Source: Eleusine coracana subsp. coracana
Lineage: Eukaryota; Streptophyta; Magnoliopsida; Poales; Poaceae
NCBI GenBank assembly: GCA_032690845.1
Contig: CM064432.1
Coordinates: 56,108,071-56,172,070, forward strand
Direction: 5' to 3'
DNA: 64,000 bases
A program made the translations under genes and the position numbers. Numbering within the stretch: position 1 is the first letter of the stretch; every line of letters begins with the position of its first letter. This document shows positions 1 to 10,028 of this stretch, one piece after another. The notes beneath the pieces are model-generated. The model searched no databases. It was given only the letters and a program-made list of their open reading frames with translations, and had not been told where the DNA came from.

Positions 1-82
1 ATCTGACCCTCCCTCGTGCGTGCGAGGAAGTCTCTCACCCGACGCGACGCGATACGCACCACACGCGAGCCGAGCCTCATCT

Positions 83-94
83 AGGGTTAGGGTT
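83..94 (+). promoter_or_regulatory. telo-box-like motif in 5' leader
   Basis: AGGGTTAGGGTT lies about 30 bases upstream of the start codon of the BAH/Agenet gene. Telo-boxes (AGGGTTA cores) near the transcription start are common in plant genes of growing cells. Only the motif is seen; a role here is inference. Confidence 0.35.
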
Positions 95-120
95 CCGCGG
101 CGCTGGCGGCGGCGGCGACC

Positions 121-3100
121 ATGGACGAGGCGGCGGCCCTGGCGGCGGCGAAGGGGCGGTGGACGCAGTGGGAGGAGGTGGTGGTGTCCAACGACCGGGG
201 CCGGCGTCTTGTGCACTACTACCTCCGCGGCCCGGGCGAGGAGCGCGAGCTGGCGGTGGTCGGCCGGGAACGGAGCCCCCGGCACATGTGGTACGCCGTG
301 CAGGGCCGGTTTCTGCGCTCGCTCGCGGCGGCAGCTGGGGCGGCGGCGGTGGCGCCATCCCCGTCCCGGTCGCCTGCCTCGGCGGCAGGCGCGGGGGCGG
401 AGGGCGACGCGCCGAGGAAGTGGCGGTCCAGGCGGGAGGTCGTGGACTGGCTGTCCTCCCTCGTCTCCGGTGAGATTCGTGTGCCTGGGTGTTCCTTTTG
501 ATGATTTGGTTGTCGATTTGGGTGATTTGGGGCCGGCTCGCCATGTTTTCTGCTGCCTTTGCTTTGGGTGTATTTGGTGCTTCGAAGAGGTGTAGGCGGC
601 GCCTGTTACGATTTGCATGCGTTTTGTGTTGAAATTTCGCGTTTTCTGTGTCGGATTTGAGGTGCGGAAGATCCCCCCTGCGTGATTCTGTCCCGTTTCT
701 GCCCGTTCTTGGATGCGTTTCACGCGGTGAAAGATTGGAACTTGGGTGCAAAGATTTCTCCCCGAGCTGCATGGTGCTTCGGTTGAGGGGTAGCCATTCA
801 GATTCCATGTTGTTTGTTTGGTTTTGAGTGCTCGGTGGCTTCTGTATTTCTGCGATTTCCCCCCAAAACTGTGTATCGGGCATCCACAGGCACTGATTAT
901 GCTTTCAAACCTCTTCAATCTTATGTTCGTTCTATCTTACACGTCTATTGGATCTGATGTTATATTCATGCCGTTTCTCCATGGATTGCGTTTTTCACCT
1001 TATTCCTTCTTTGGAGGCTCGCGGCTGCTGAACTTGCAGATTAGGAGACGGGCGTTTAATTCTATTTCCCGCTGCGGCTAGCCTGATTTCGGCCAAAAAA
1101 AAAAAATCCTGTTCTTCCTCGCAGTTTCCAGTTTGTGGTATTCTGGAATGAGAATATGCTATAGGTTGCCTATATTGCCTTGTTTGGTTCGATTCCTGTC
1201 TCCTTTTATTAGGAAGAGTAACGACCAGTTGATTTGTGTAATATTTTGTTTCACCCAATTTGCTATGTCGCTGGGGAAGTGCGTTTCCCCCTTCCAATAA
1301 TCCAGAAAGCGATTGCTTACGGTCCTCCTAATATTCGTAACATGCTTTTGTTTTTCGTTAACTTCCCGTCGTTTGAATTTCTATTTTTGTCAGTCTGATC
1401 TGGGTTGCTTTGTGGTGTCTTCTACAAAGACCTTCAATCTCGTGCGGTTTATTCAGTAATAATTTGGTTGCCTGCGAAACTCATGCCTTCTCCTTTTCCA
1501 TAGGATTATGGAGAATACAGGTGTGACTCAGTGGAAGCCGTTGCTGGTTTCTGTTGGGCCAATTGTGTAAGCTTGCATTTGGGGATAGAGATAAACGGAG
1601 CAGCAGCGTGAATGTAAAAAGTCAATCAGGTGCCGTTTTGATCTTCATTCCCATAGTCTCCCCAGACACCTCCATGGAATCGAACCATAGTTCAGTAATA
1701 TAATGCATTTATCCACATTTCATTCTTATACTGGATGCTTCTGCGACAAAACCTTCAATTAATGTAGGATGCTTCGTGGCATGTGAAGTTTGTAAGTGAA
1801 AAAAAACGTGGTATACAGTAGTTGCAGTTTTCGTATAGATTGTCCCTGAAATGAAACGGTGTTCAAACTAATTTTTATTCAATTTTCTTGTTGGTTTGTG
1901 GTGTTGATCTGCACTTTTCCTTCGTTAGATTTATTTCCTCTTCTCATTTTATCTTTGTTTGGTCTGCTGTGCTGCTTTTCTGGGTGTGGAGTTGTTTGCT
2001 TTGTTCCTTGCTGAAATTCAACTGAAGACCTTCTGTGATCGACTTGCTCTGGTGATTCTCATTATTAATGCTCTTTTGCAGGTTCTGGTTTTGGTTCGCC
2101 CTCCGCCGGCAATAGATTTCATGGAAATTCATACGATGACACTGATGCTAACTTCACTGAAGTTACCGCTTCAAAGGTATATAATATTTTATTATGCCTT
2201 CCTATGTGTCAATAGTATTCTGTTTGGCTATAGACCCTTCTCTAATGCGCCTTCTCTTATGTCTGATCAGGATGTTTCGCCTAGAGAAAATTCAAAGGAT
2301 TTCAAATGGTTAGGGACTGCATGGCATTGCCAGAAACTATGGAAACACTACAAATCTTTCTGCCGTAGGGGAATTACTATTTCGGTATGTCCAGTCAGTG
2401 ATTCTTTTACCTGTCTGTATGTGCAACCCCACACCTAGCCTCTTGCGAAGTAATGAAGATAACATGCTTATTGAGCTACTGTAGAAGAATGATAAAGCTG
2501 ACCCTTAAGCAATAAGACTGGGACTTCCTGCATACAGTTTTTTGTCATGAAAAAGATGTGGATAGATTTTGTTGGAAGAAAAAGCTATAACACTCTGTAA
2601 ATTAATTTTCCATACATCATATATGACAATGTTGTTTATTCTTTTGCTTTCATTATCATGAGATGATATGGAAGATCTTATAGTTGCATAGAAAGCTGAA
2701 AAATAGTGAATATGAATGTCACATATTTGTGACCTGTATCTTTTTTTTATAGTTTATTTGTTGATAGGTTCCTTTTGTATTTGCAGGTGCACAGTTTCGT
2801 TTACATTATGAGTGAAGAGATGAAGAGACTTGTTGCCTTTGTGGAGGATCTCTACGAGGATACAAATGCATTCAAGATGGTCAAGGTACGATGGTTCGAC
2901 AAAGTTGATGAGGTTGGTGTTCCATTGCCTATGGATGTCGATGACAGGGAGATTTTCTTCTCTCTTGGTTGTCAAGATCTCAATGTTGAATGCATTGATG
3001 GATTGGCTGCAGTCCTGAGTGCCCAGCATTTCGAGAAGTTCAAGAGTGGCACTAAAAACCGGCACTGGCAACCTTATATTTGCCGTCGTCAGATTGATAA

Positions 3101-4417
3101 TGATGAAGTCAAGCCTTTTGACATCACCCAACTGCAAGGGTATTGGAGCCAGGAAATACTTAGGACCATGTTTAATGCAGCTTCCTCGTTGAAGGTGCGT
3201 TTCAAGTTCACTAAATCTGAACCCAGTTCAGATGTAGGGCAGAAGAGAAAGCGAGATGAATTCAGCGATGATGCAGTGGATAACCTTAAAAACTTCTATC
3301 CTGGTTGTCATGCTGAAGTTCTATCCCAAGATAGTGGTATAAGGGGCTGCTGGTTTAGATGTTTGATTTTGAAGAGGCATAAGGATAAAATTAAGGTTCG
3401 CTACCTGGACCTTCAAGATGCTGATGAGACAGGAAACTTGGAGGTGTGTTAAGTTCTATAATCTTACTCATTTTCATTTGTTAAACTGCAACAGATTCCC
3501 TGAGCCAAACTCACATAATTTTACCTTGCAGGAGTGGGTTATGCTGACAAGGGTTGCTAAACCTGATCACTTGGGCATACGCTTGCCTGGACGGTCAGTG
3601 GTTCGCCCGCAACATGTACAAGACAGTAAGACTCCTTCAATGTTTGATGTTGGAGCCATTGTTGATGCATGGTGGCATGGTGGCTGGTGGGAGGGAATTT
3701 TATTGCATGTTAGAAATGATGGACGTCTACAAGTTTATTTCCCAGGTAATTTTGCACTCTGTATAAGCACTGAGATTGAATCGAGACTATACCATTATTA
3801 TTGAAGTGCTGAAACTTTTTACATTATTTGTCACAGGTGAAAAGCGAATGGCTGAATTTGGTGAAGATGATCTGAGGTACTCCCTTGAGTGGATTGGTAG
3901 CAGGTGGAATCCTTTGAAGGGAAGGAAAGATATTGCTAGCAAAATATCGTCTACTGCAGACTCTGAAGATGAAGGCTTGATAGGCAAAAAGACTTCACAG
4001 ATAAATGTCCCATCTCCATTGCCGTCTCCAGAATCAGAATCTCATGTGGAAGGCCTTCGATTTGTTGAAAATTCATTTGTTAGCAAGATCTCACGTGATC
4101 AGAAACGTGTCCTGGCTGATCTAACAAATGATCTTAAGTTCGACAACCTGAAGTGGAGGCCACGAAAGCGTAGCAGACGATCTGGCTCAAAGCGTCAGTC
4201 AGAAACCAGCAGTGGAAGCAGCAGCCAGGGAGACATGGAGTCATCCAGCCCCTCTGGAAGTTTTGCTCAGCTTAATATGGTGCCTGACGAGGAAATATGC
4301 AAGAGTACTGGAGAGCAGCGTTTTATGGCTGTTCCTGTCCATGAGAGCCCGACTCATCCCCATTCAAAGGCTAACATGTTTTTATTCTTAAGTTTCACCA
4401 GCCTCGGCGAGATGTGA
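121..4417 (+). CDS. BAH domain + Agenet (Tudor-like) domain chromatin protein, six coding exons
   Basis: Coding exons read as 121-469, 2082-2176, 2271-2384, 2787-3443, 3532-3745 and 3837-4417, all with GT-AG borders and matching phases, giving about 669 residues. The ATG has a good plant context (GCGACCATGG). The N-terminus is Ala-rich. A BAH domain covers roughly residues 150-300 (FVYIMSEE, KVRWFDKVDEVG, EIFFS). Two Agenet/Tudor-like repeats follow from about 356 (FYPGCHAEVLS, CLILKRHKDKIKVRYLDL) and about 440 (DVGAIVDAWWHGGWWEGILL, VYFPGE). The C-terminus is charged and Ser-rich with basic clusters. The order matches the plant BAH + Agenet family (Arabidopsis At1g68580 type), thought to read histone marks in the nucleus. 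Intron 1 is long (1.6 kb). The last 15 residues are uncertain: another frame just beyond, at about 4431-4475, reads PLDSDFWRSERM then stop and looks protein-like, so an alternative 3' end may exist. Confidence 0.88.
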
Positions 4418-5476
4418 TTTTGTGCATCCCCAGGACCAGCCCCTGGATTCAGACTTTTGGAGGTCTGAAAGAATGTAGGTTCACCAAGGACAGTATACTT
4501 TTGTATACTGTTTGTATGTATGATGACTGACCTAGATAAGTTTTACCTGTTCTCTATAACTTAATAGGGGTTGATAGGACTTTTGTCATCTTATTTAGGT
4601 GGTAGTTGGGGAATAGTGGCTGAGTTTTGATCCTGGTTTCTAGTTCTTTCCTTTTTGTGACAATCCAACTTTGGTCCTGTTGAATTTGTTCATCCAGTCT
4701 TGTAGGTCCAGTGCTCATTATATAAAGGTATATCATGGGCCATGTACTCAATGAGACATCATAGCGTTTGCCGAGTTTTGTGTTTTTGCCTGTCCTGAAA
4801 TTTATTATTTTATCCAATTGCGCTGAGCATGATTATGTCTGCTATGGCTGTCCCATGGAGTGATGTAATGCCTGCATAAGCGGCAGCGTTATTGTCGGAA
4901 AGTGATATTACCATGTTGGGTCCGGTCCTTCCCAAAGTTGTTCTAAGTAGGTGATGTTCTAGTTTGCCCGTTCTAGTTTTGACTTTTCTTGCGCTAAATA
5001 ATCGCGGCAAAGGAGCTCCGGGCAAGCAAAGTTTCTCTTTTTCTTTTTCTCTGCCATATTTGTTCGCGTTGCGCTTCACAGATTCCAATCGTTTTCTGAT
5101 TACGTTAGGCGCAAGAGTCCGTTTTGACAGAGCCAGTATCCAAAGTCCAAACTCTGAAACATCGTCACATGCCCACAGGAGGAAAGGGGACGAAGGTTGG
5201 AAAAGGACCATCATTTGTGCAAGGCAGGCAGCCCGCTACGTTGGACCCAGAATCTGATTCGAGCAACCTGAGAGAGACAGAAGGGTTGCCCAAACAAGCT
5301 AAAAAAAAAACTAATGTATCACTCCAAATCCTCTCTAATCCAACGGCCTGCCACCACCATCAACCCCTCATTCCGAGCAAACCTTAACCTCGACGGTTCC
5401 CCCTTCCGGGAATTGACCTTCTTCAATAACGGAGAGAAGGACGACGAGACGACTCTGTCTTTTCAAGCAGAGAGAG
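4418..5476. other. 3' UTR and intergenic/promoter region
   Basis: This holds the 3' UTR of the BAH/Agenet gene and the upstream region of the HMA gene. A pyrimidine-rich stretch lies near 5030-5055. I see no coding exon or clear repeat. Confidence 0.5.
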
Positions 5477-5965
5477 ATGGGCGGCAAGGTAACGATTGAT
5501 GACGATGACCATCGTTGGTTTTGTGTGGAGTGGAGGAGTTGTAGTTGGGAGTAACAGGTGTTTCTGAATATGGATGCAGTTCTACTGCATGACAGTCAGG
5601 ATGAACATCGATTGCAACGGTTGCTACCAGAGGATCAGGAGAGCTCTCCTCCAAATGCAAGGTCAGTAACACATAAAACCCAATGAGACTGACAAGTGAC
5701 CACACACGAACAGTTTGATCGGTTCTTGGATTGGTGACATTACCTGATGTTCTGTGTTTGTGGCGTGCGTGAAGATCTGGACAGCCACATGATCGATCGG
5801 AAGCAGCAAAGGGTGAGCATCTGTGGCGCCTTCGTGCCGCAGGACGTCGCCATCAAGCTCCGAAAGAGGACCAACCGCCGTGTCGAGATACTTGAGATCA
5901 AGGAGGTCGACGCCGGAACTGACCCTGCGGCGGCCGGCGGCGGACTCAAGCTAATTTGTGAATGA
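5477..5965 (+). CDS. small HMA-domain metal-binding protein (HIPP/ATX1-like), three exons
   Basis: Exons 5477-5488, 5580-5661 and 5775-5965 join in phase to a protein of 94 residues. The first exon encodes only MGGK. Exon 2 carries the metal-binding loop (MNIDCNGCYQRIRRALLQMQ, with the CxxC of the HMA fold). Exon 3 completes the fold (DRKQQRVSICG, VAIKLRKRTNRRVEIL). This split is typical of plant heavy-metal-associated proteins, which bind Cu, Zn or Cd in the cytosol or at membranes. The C-terminus ends KLICE, so there is no farnesylation CaaX box as in true HIPPs, and the protein is very short for that family. The short first exon was chosen because its donor and phase fit and MGG(K) starts are common in this family. 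Metal specificity cannot be told. Confidence 0.85.
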
Positions 5966-6038
5966 TCTTTATTATTCTTCGCCCTTCGCTCTTGGTAGTT
6001 GAGAAAACATGTGGTGTACTTATAGTCTAGCTCTAAGC

Positions 6039-6106
6039 AAAAGAAGAAGAAGAAGAAGAAGAAGAAGAAGAAGAAGAAGAAGAAGAAGAAGAAGAAGAAG
6101 AAGAAG

Positions 6107-6136
<30 letters not shown>
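6039..6136 (+). repeat. (AAG)n microsatellite
   Basis: An uninterrupted AAG/GAA trinucleotide run of about 98 bases lies just 3' of the HMA gene, probably in or near its 3' UTR. It produces a spurious poly-Arg reading frame. Confidence 0.97.
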
Positions 6137-6137
<1 letters not shown>

Positions 6138-6780
6138 CATTCGCACGTATGCTATCGAATTTTTAACACGAGTTCGCCTATGGAATGGGGTCTCGCAGAT
6201 TAATCAATAAAAGTGTGCTTTATCATGTTTGACCAACGAGCAACGACATGATCTGCTCTTGTCCTAATGGTAGTTGGTACAGCTCATGTAGCTGCAGCAG
6301 CCTTTCCTCAACGAGTTCGAATAGATAAAAAATCCTCGCTCGTTTGCACTCGACTTGCGCCTGACAGGACACTGGGTATTGTTGCCACTGTTTGCCGTAA
6401 AAACTGATATTGTTCCAACAACTTACATCAGAATCATGCACCATTGAGTTTTGGAGCCTCCTGCTTGGGTGCCCGTGTAATTTCATCGTTGCTATGTTTT
6501 CTCAACCTGCAACAACAAAATACCGCACATTTTGAATGGGTAGTTTCTGTTCCACAAACAGTACATCATAGAAACAATTACGACGTTCTGATTAATATGC
6601 TTGCAACACGCCACTGTACATAGAATCAATTTACTATCGTCATGGACGACTCATCATAGTTCTTAAGGCAGGCGCCAGGGCGTACCAATGTGGCGTCTGA
6701 ATCACGCCATAGGTAGGCTTGTACCACTTTTAAAATCAACAGATCACGTGTATTGTTTAAGAAAATTACCTCGTGGAGCA
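6137..6780. other. intergenic; likely 3' flank of the DUF1618 pseudogene
   Basis: No gene is recognised. The stretch near 6325-6385 resembles 9215-9275 (both contain a match to CGACYTGCRCCTGACA followed by GTTGCC), suggesting the two are copies of the same flank, possibly of duplicated DUF1618 genes. Confidence 0.4.
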
Positions 6781-6843
6781 CTCGTAGTCTAGATATATTT
6801 TTTTTGACAATGTAGTCTAGATACATGGATATGCCACTTTGAA

Positions 6844-6996
6844 ATAGGGATGCAGGTGGGTATCTAATGGGTAGTTGTGGATCAAAGATTTAATTCATTT
6901 GTTATATTAACTTTGTGAGATGAAGGAGATATCTAATTTATTTTAGGAACTTTTGGGCCGACCTATTGACCCAGAAAAATGGAAATCTGCATCCCT
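6844..6996. mobile_element. hAT-like MITE, 153 bp, 8-bp target duplication
   Basis: ACTTTGAA at 6836-6843 is repeated at 6997-7004. Between them the ends are inverted (AGGGATGCAG left, CTGCATCCCT right). Removing the element and one ACTTTGAA restores the DUF1618 reading (AYLQS then GISMYLDY). An 8-bp duplication with short inverted ends fits hAT-derived MITEs. Confidence 0.85.
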
Positions 6997-7152
6997 ACTT
7001 TGAAGGTAGGCGCTGTCTAAACCCCACATTCTCTCAGCGCCAAAAATCAGCCACACCTTTTACCACCTTGTTCCTCATATTGACGCAAGCATCCAAGCCT
7101 CATGGTCCCAGAGATCAACCTTGGCCATAAAGCAAACACGACCATCATTTTC

Positions 7153-7759
7153 TAAGATTTTTACTATTTTGACTACGAAATCAACGGGCTTCGCTAAAAT
7201 GACCGTGGAACCGCGGGCTTCGCTAAAATGACCATAAAATCATTATCATATCACTAAAATAACCACAAAATATTTTCTAGACAAAGATACTCTTACCCTT
7301 CTTCTACCTGTATCTCTCTCTCTCCTCCTTTCTTCTTCCTCTCTCCTTCTCTCTCTACTTTCTCTCTCGGACCATCCTTCGCTGCATGTCGGCTCACCAG
7401 TGCCGCCCTGCTGGCCGACCGCCGCGCCCACCCGCCAACATCGTCGCGTTCTGCTTGACGCGCCGCCTTGCTGGCCGGCCCCTATGATGGGAGGCCACGG
7501 GGAGCCACCGCTGAGAGAGGAGAGGAGAGTGAAGGAGAGAGGAAGAAGAATTAGAGAAGAGAGAAGGAGAGAGGAAGAAGAAAGGAGTGGAGAGAGAAGG
7601 ATAGAGGTAGAAGAAGGGTGAGGGCATTTTGTCCAGAAAATACTTCGTGGTCATTTTAGATATATGACAACGGTTTCATAGTTATTTTAGCGAAGCCTAT
7701 GATTCCGCGGTCATTTTAACAAAGCCCATCCGTTTCATGGTCAAAATAGCAAAAATCTC
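7153..7759. mobile_element. 607-bp foldback DNA transposon inserted in the DUF1618 gene
   Basis: TCATTTTC at 7145-7152 is repeated at 7760-7767. The ends are inverted (AAGATTTTTACTATTTTGAC left; GTCAAAATAGCAAAAATCT right). The inverted arms run about 250 bp each: the outer part repeats GGGCTTCGCTAAAATGACC-like units and the inner part is CT-rich on the left and GA-rich on the right. A GC-rich centre (7380-7510) is open on both strands but looks non-coding. There is no transposase. The 8-bp duplication suggests hAT or a short-duplication Mutator-like family. Removing it restores SLENDGRVCF in the host gene. Confidence 0.88.
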
Positions 7760-8965
7760 TCATTTTCCAAGCTGGGAGCAGGCCAACCGATGCAGAGACA
7801 CCGAAAGACTGGCAGCACTGGATCTTCATCGTCCTCCAAACTACTCGTCAGCAACTTAACATCATTCTGGTCGTTCATCATCACGACACCATGAACATCA
7901 AGGCTGCATTCAACGTTCCACTCCCAAGAGTCACCGGCCTTGCTGCCGGTCCATGTGGTTGCCGTCCAACCTTGAGAGACGCCGCCGGTGCGATGATCTG
8001 GTCATCTGGCCAGGTCAGATCGCACAGCGCAAAGTACTTGATCAGGCCTCCGACAACAGTGACGATGTGTCTGCAAGTCCTCGGAGGACCCAGGTCTGAT
8101 CTGTAGCGGATCACCGGGAAGGGGGTGTATCGGAGCACCGGGTTCTTCTTCCGGAGCACGTCGCAGACGAGGATACCACTCCAGAGGTCTACCCAGCCCA
8201 TGGAGCCACCTCTTCCCTCGATGCTGATCGCCTTGTGTATGCAGAACACGGTGCGCTGCGGTAGCGGTGGATGCACGTTCAGCACCCTGGAACTCCATTT
8301 CCCGGTCTCCCCGTCGAACAGGTGGAGGCTGTACGCATCAGGTTGTTGGAACGTCAACGAGCGATGATGGATCGCGGCGAGGACGAAGGTGACGCCGTTG
8401 TGCGTGCAGCGGGGCAGGATGCCGATCGCGTTGTCGGGGATGGAGATGCGACCGGGATTGGGGAGCAGGAGAAGCGACGGCGGCGGCGAGGAGGAGGAAG
8501 AGCGGGAGTTGCCCGCCTGGTAGATGAAGTAGTCGTTGCACATCGGGAGGTCCTGGATGGTCCTTGGGCCGATGGGGACGCGGAGGAGGACGAAGCGGTC
8601 CTCGGCGGCGAGGACGGTCGGCTCGGTGGCGAAGTTCGCCGGATCCAGGCAGGGGCAGTGGACGCAGAGGTAGGAGACGCGGGGCGGCGCCGCCGCGTAG
8701 AGGGTGACGTTGATGGGCTGATTCGCGTCCCGAGTGCGGCACTGCGCGGTGGTGGCGTTCGATTGGTCGGAGATGTAGGCTAGCGCTGCGCGTCGAGGAG
8801 GATCCAGCTCGGACGGCGCCGCCGCGTCGGGGCGGCGCTCGGTGGGTGGATGGAAGAGTGAAACGGGTCGCCGCCATGGATTTGATGGGAAAAACAGCTT
8901 CGCCTTGTCTTCCCGTGTCTGGAAGAGTGATCGATCGGCAGAGAAACTGAAATGGCGACGGCCAT

Positions 8966-10028
8966 GGTCCTGGGCCTCCCGGCCTAAACAATATTGGGCC
9001 ACGAAGACCAGGCCCAGAAGTTGGACGGGCTGGGCTTGATGAAGGCCGCGAGGCTTGTACTCAGGTGGCCCAACCTGACAAGAACCAGGTGTCCAATCCA
9101 CACACGTCTCAGGGTCTAAGCTACGTGAGCTCCGGACATTTCTTTTTCATGTTTTTGTTGTGATGATTCTTATTTTGTTTTCCATTTCGCTTAGGGTTCC
9201 AGCACCATATAATGTGTACAATATCCTCACTCATTTACAATCGACCTGCACCTGACAAGATGTTGGTGAGTGTTGCCTCTGTACTCTGTTTGTCGCACGA
9301 ATCTTCAAAAAAAAAAAAAAAAGTCCGGGTGATACAATGACGAAAGTTACGGAAGCTTAGGGTGATTAAGCACCGTCACTCTATCACAATCGGATGTACA
9401 GCAAGGTTCATCATACCTACTGCTATACATAGCAAATGTCCAGCAACATTTTCTCGACCTGACTGCACATGCAGTTCAGATGAGAGATGTAGCCAGCCTT
9501 CCAAGGCATATCACAGATGAACGAAGAAGCGTGAAACAACAGCCAGTCTACGCCCTGGAGTGCAGACTCCGGAAGGACAATCACACTCCTATCAACATAA
9601 CAGAAGATAACGGATTTGATACCGCAGAGATGACAAGATGATTCACACTCCGGGCAAATCATTTGTGCAATCAAAGCTTGTGTCACAAAAGATTACTGAT
9701 GCCAACCGAACCAACCAGGAAAGTGCTGGTACAGGTAAAGGAGACAGATGTAAAAGGTATCGGGCAGCTGCTGCGATGCAGGCACCAGCCATGGTAAGTG
9801 TTTTCTTGGAGTGGCATTAAAGCCTACAGAGGCGGATGGGCAGCACCAGAACAGCGGAGAACGAAACAGAGACAAGGAATGTGTCCGCACACAGACGAGA
9901 CACCCCATTTTATATGAGCTCTCTCTCACTTGGGTCCTGTTCCTCCTTTTCGTCACTACTGTCACTGAGCTCCTCGTGCGACGAGGAGGGGTTCCTCCCT
10001 CTCTTCTGCTGGTTGATCAGCAGAGGAG
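8966..10028. other. intergenic; formin promoter and 5' leader
   Basis: It contains an A-run (9307-9322), a stretch at 9215-9275 resembling 6325-6385, and the formin upstream region. Short open frames here show no recognisable domain. Confidence 0.4.

Larger units (their letters stand above)
6780..8900 (-). pseudogene. DUF1618 gene, frameshifted and split by two transposons
   Basis: The central part, open from about 8780 down to 7980 on the minus strand, is a clear grass DUF1618 protein (SYLCVHCPCLDP, RTIQDLPMCNDYFIYQAG, MGWVDLWSGILVCDVL, VLRYTPFPV). The N-terminal WILLDAQR lies in another frame, with the shift near 8785. At 7974-7979 an extra TC dinucleotide shifts the frame; beyond it the family's GWTATTW and SWEWNVECSLDV follow. 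The gene then meets a 607-bp element at 7153-7759 and resumes at 7144 (NDGRVCFMAKVDLWDHEAW). A TGA at 7075-7077 and an extra T near 7042-7046 follow, with GAERM beyond. A 153-bp MITE at 6844-6996 interrupts again, after which SGISMYLDYI continues. Function of the family is unknown. The true start is uncertain (ATG candidates near 8878 or 8965). Confidence 0.85.

Noticed and set aside
83..94. Interstitial telomere repeat
   Set aside because: Only two TTTAGGG-like units are present; a promoter telo-box is the simpler reading.
1944..2438. 159-codon open frame spanning 1959-2438
   Set aside because: It runs across introns of the BAH/Agenet gene in the wrong frame; the short exons 2082-2176 and 2271-2384 are the supported reading.
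6009..6203. Open frame with a long poly-Arg run
   Set aside because: It is a translation of the AAG microsatellite and has no other protein feature.
7246..7654. Open frames on both strands at 7.2-7.65 kb
   Set aside because: They lie in the GC-rich core and purine/pyrimidine arms of the foldback transposon and show no domain.
8271..8783. 170-codon + strand open frame
   Set aside because: It is the opposite strand of the DUF1618 pseudogene, whose minus-strand reading has recognisable family motifs.
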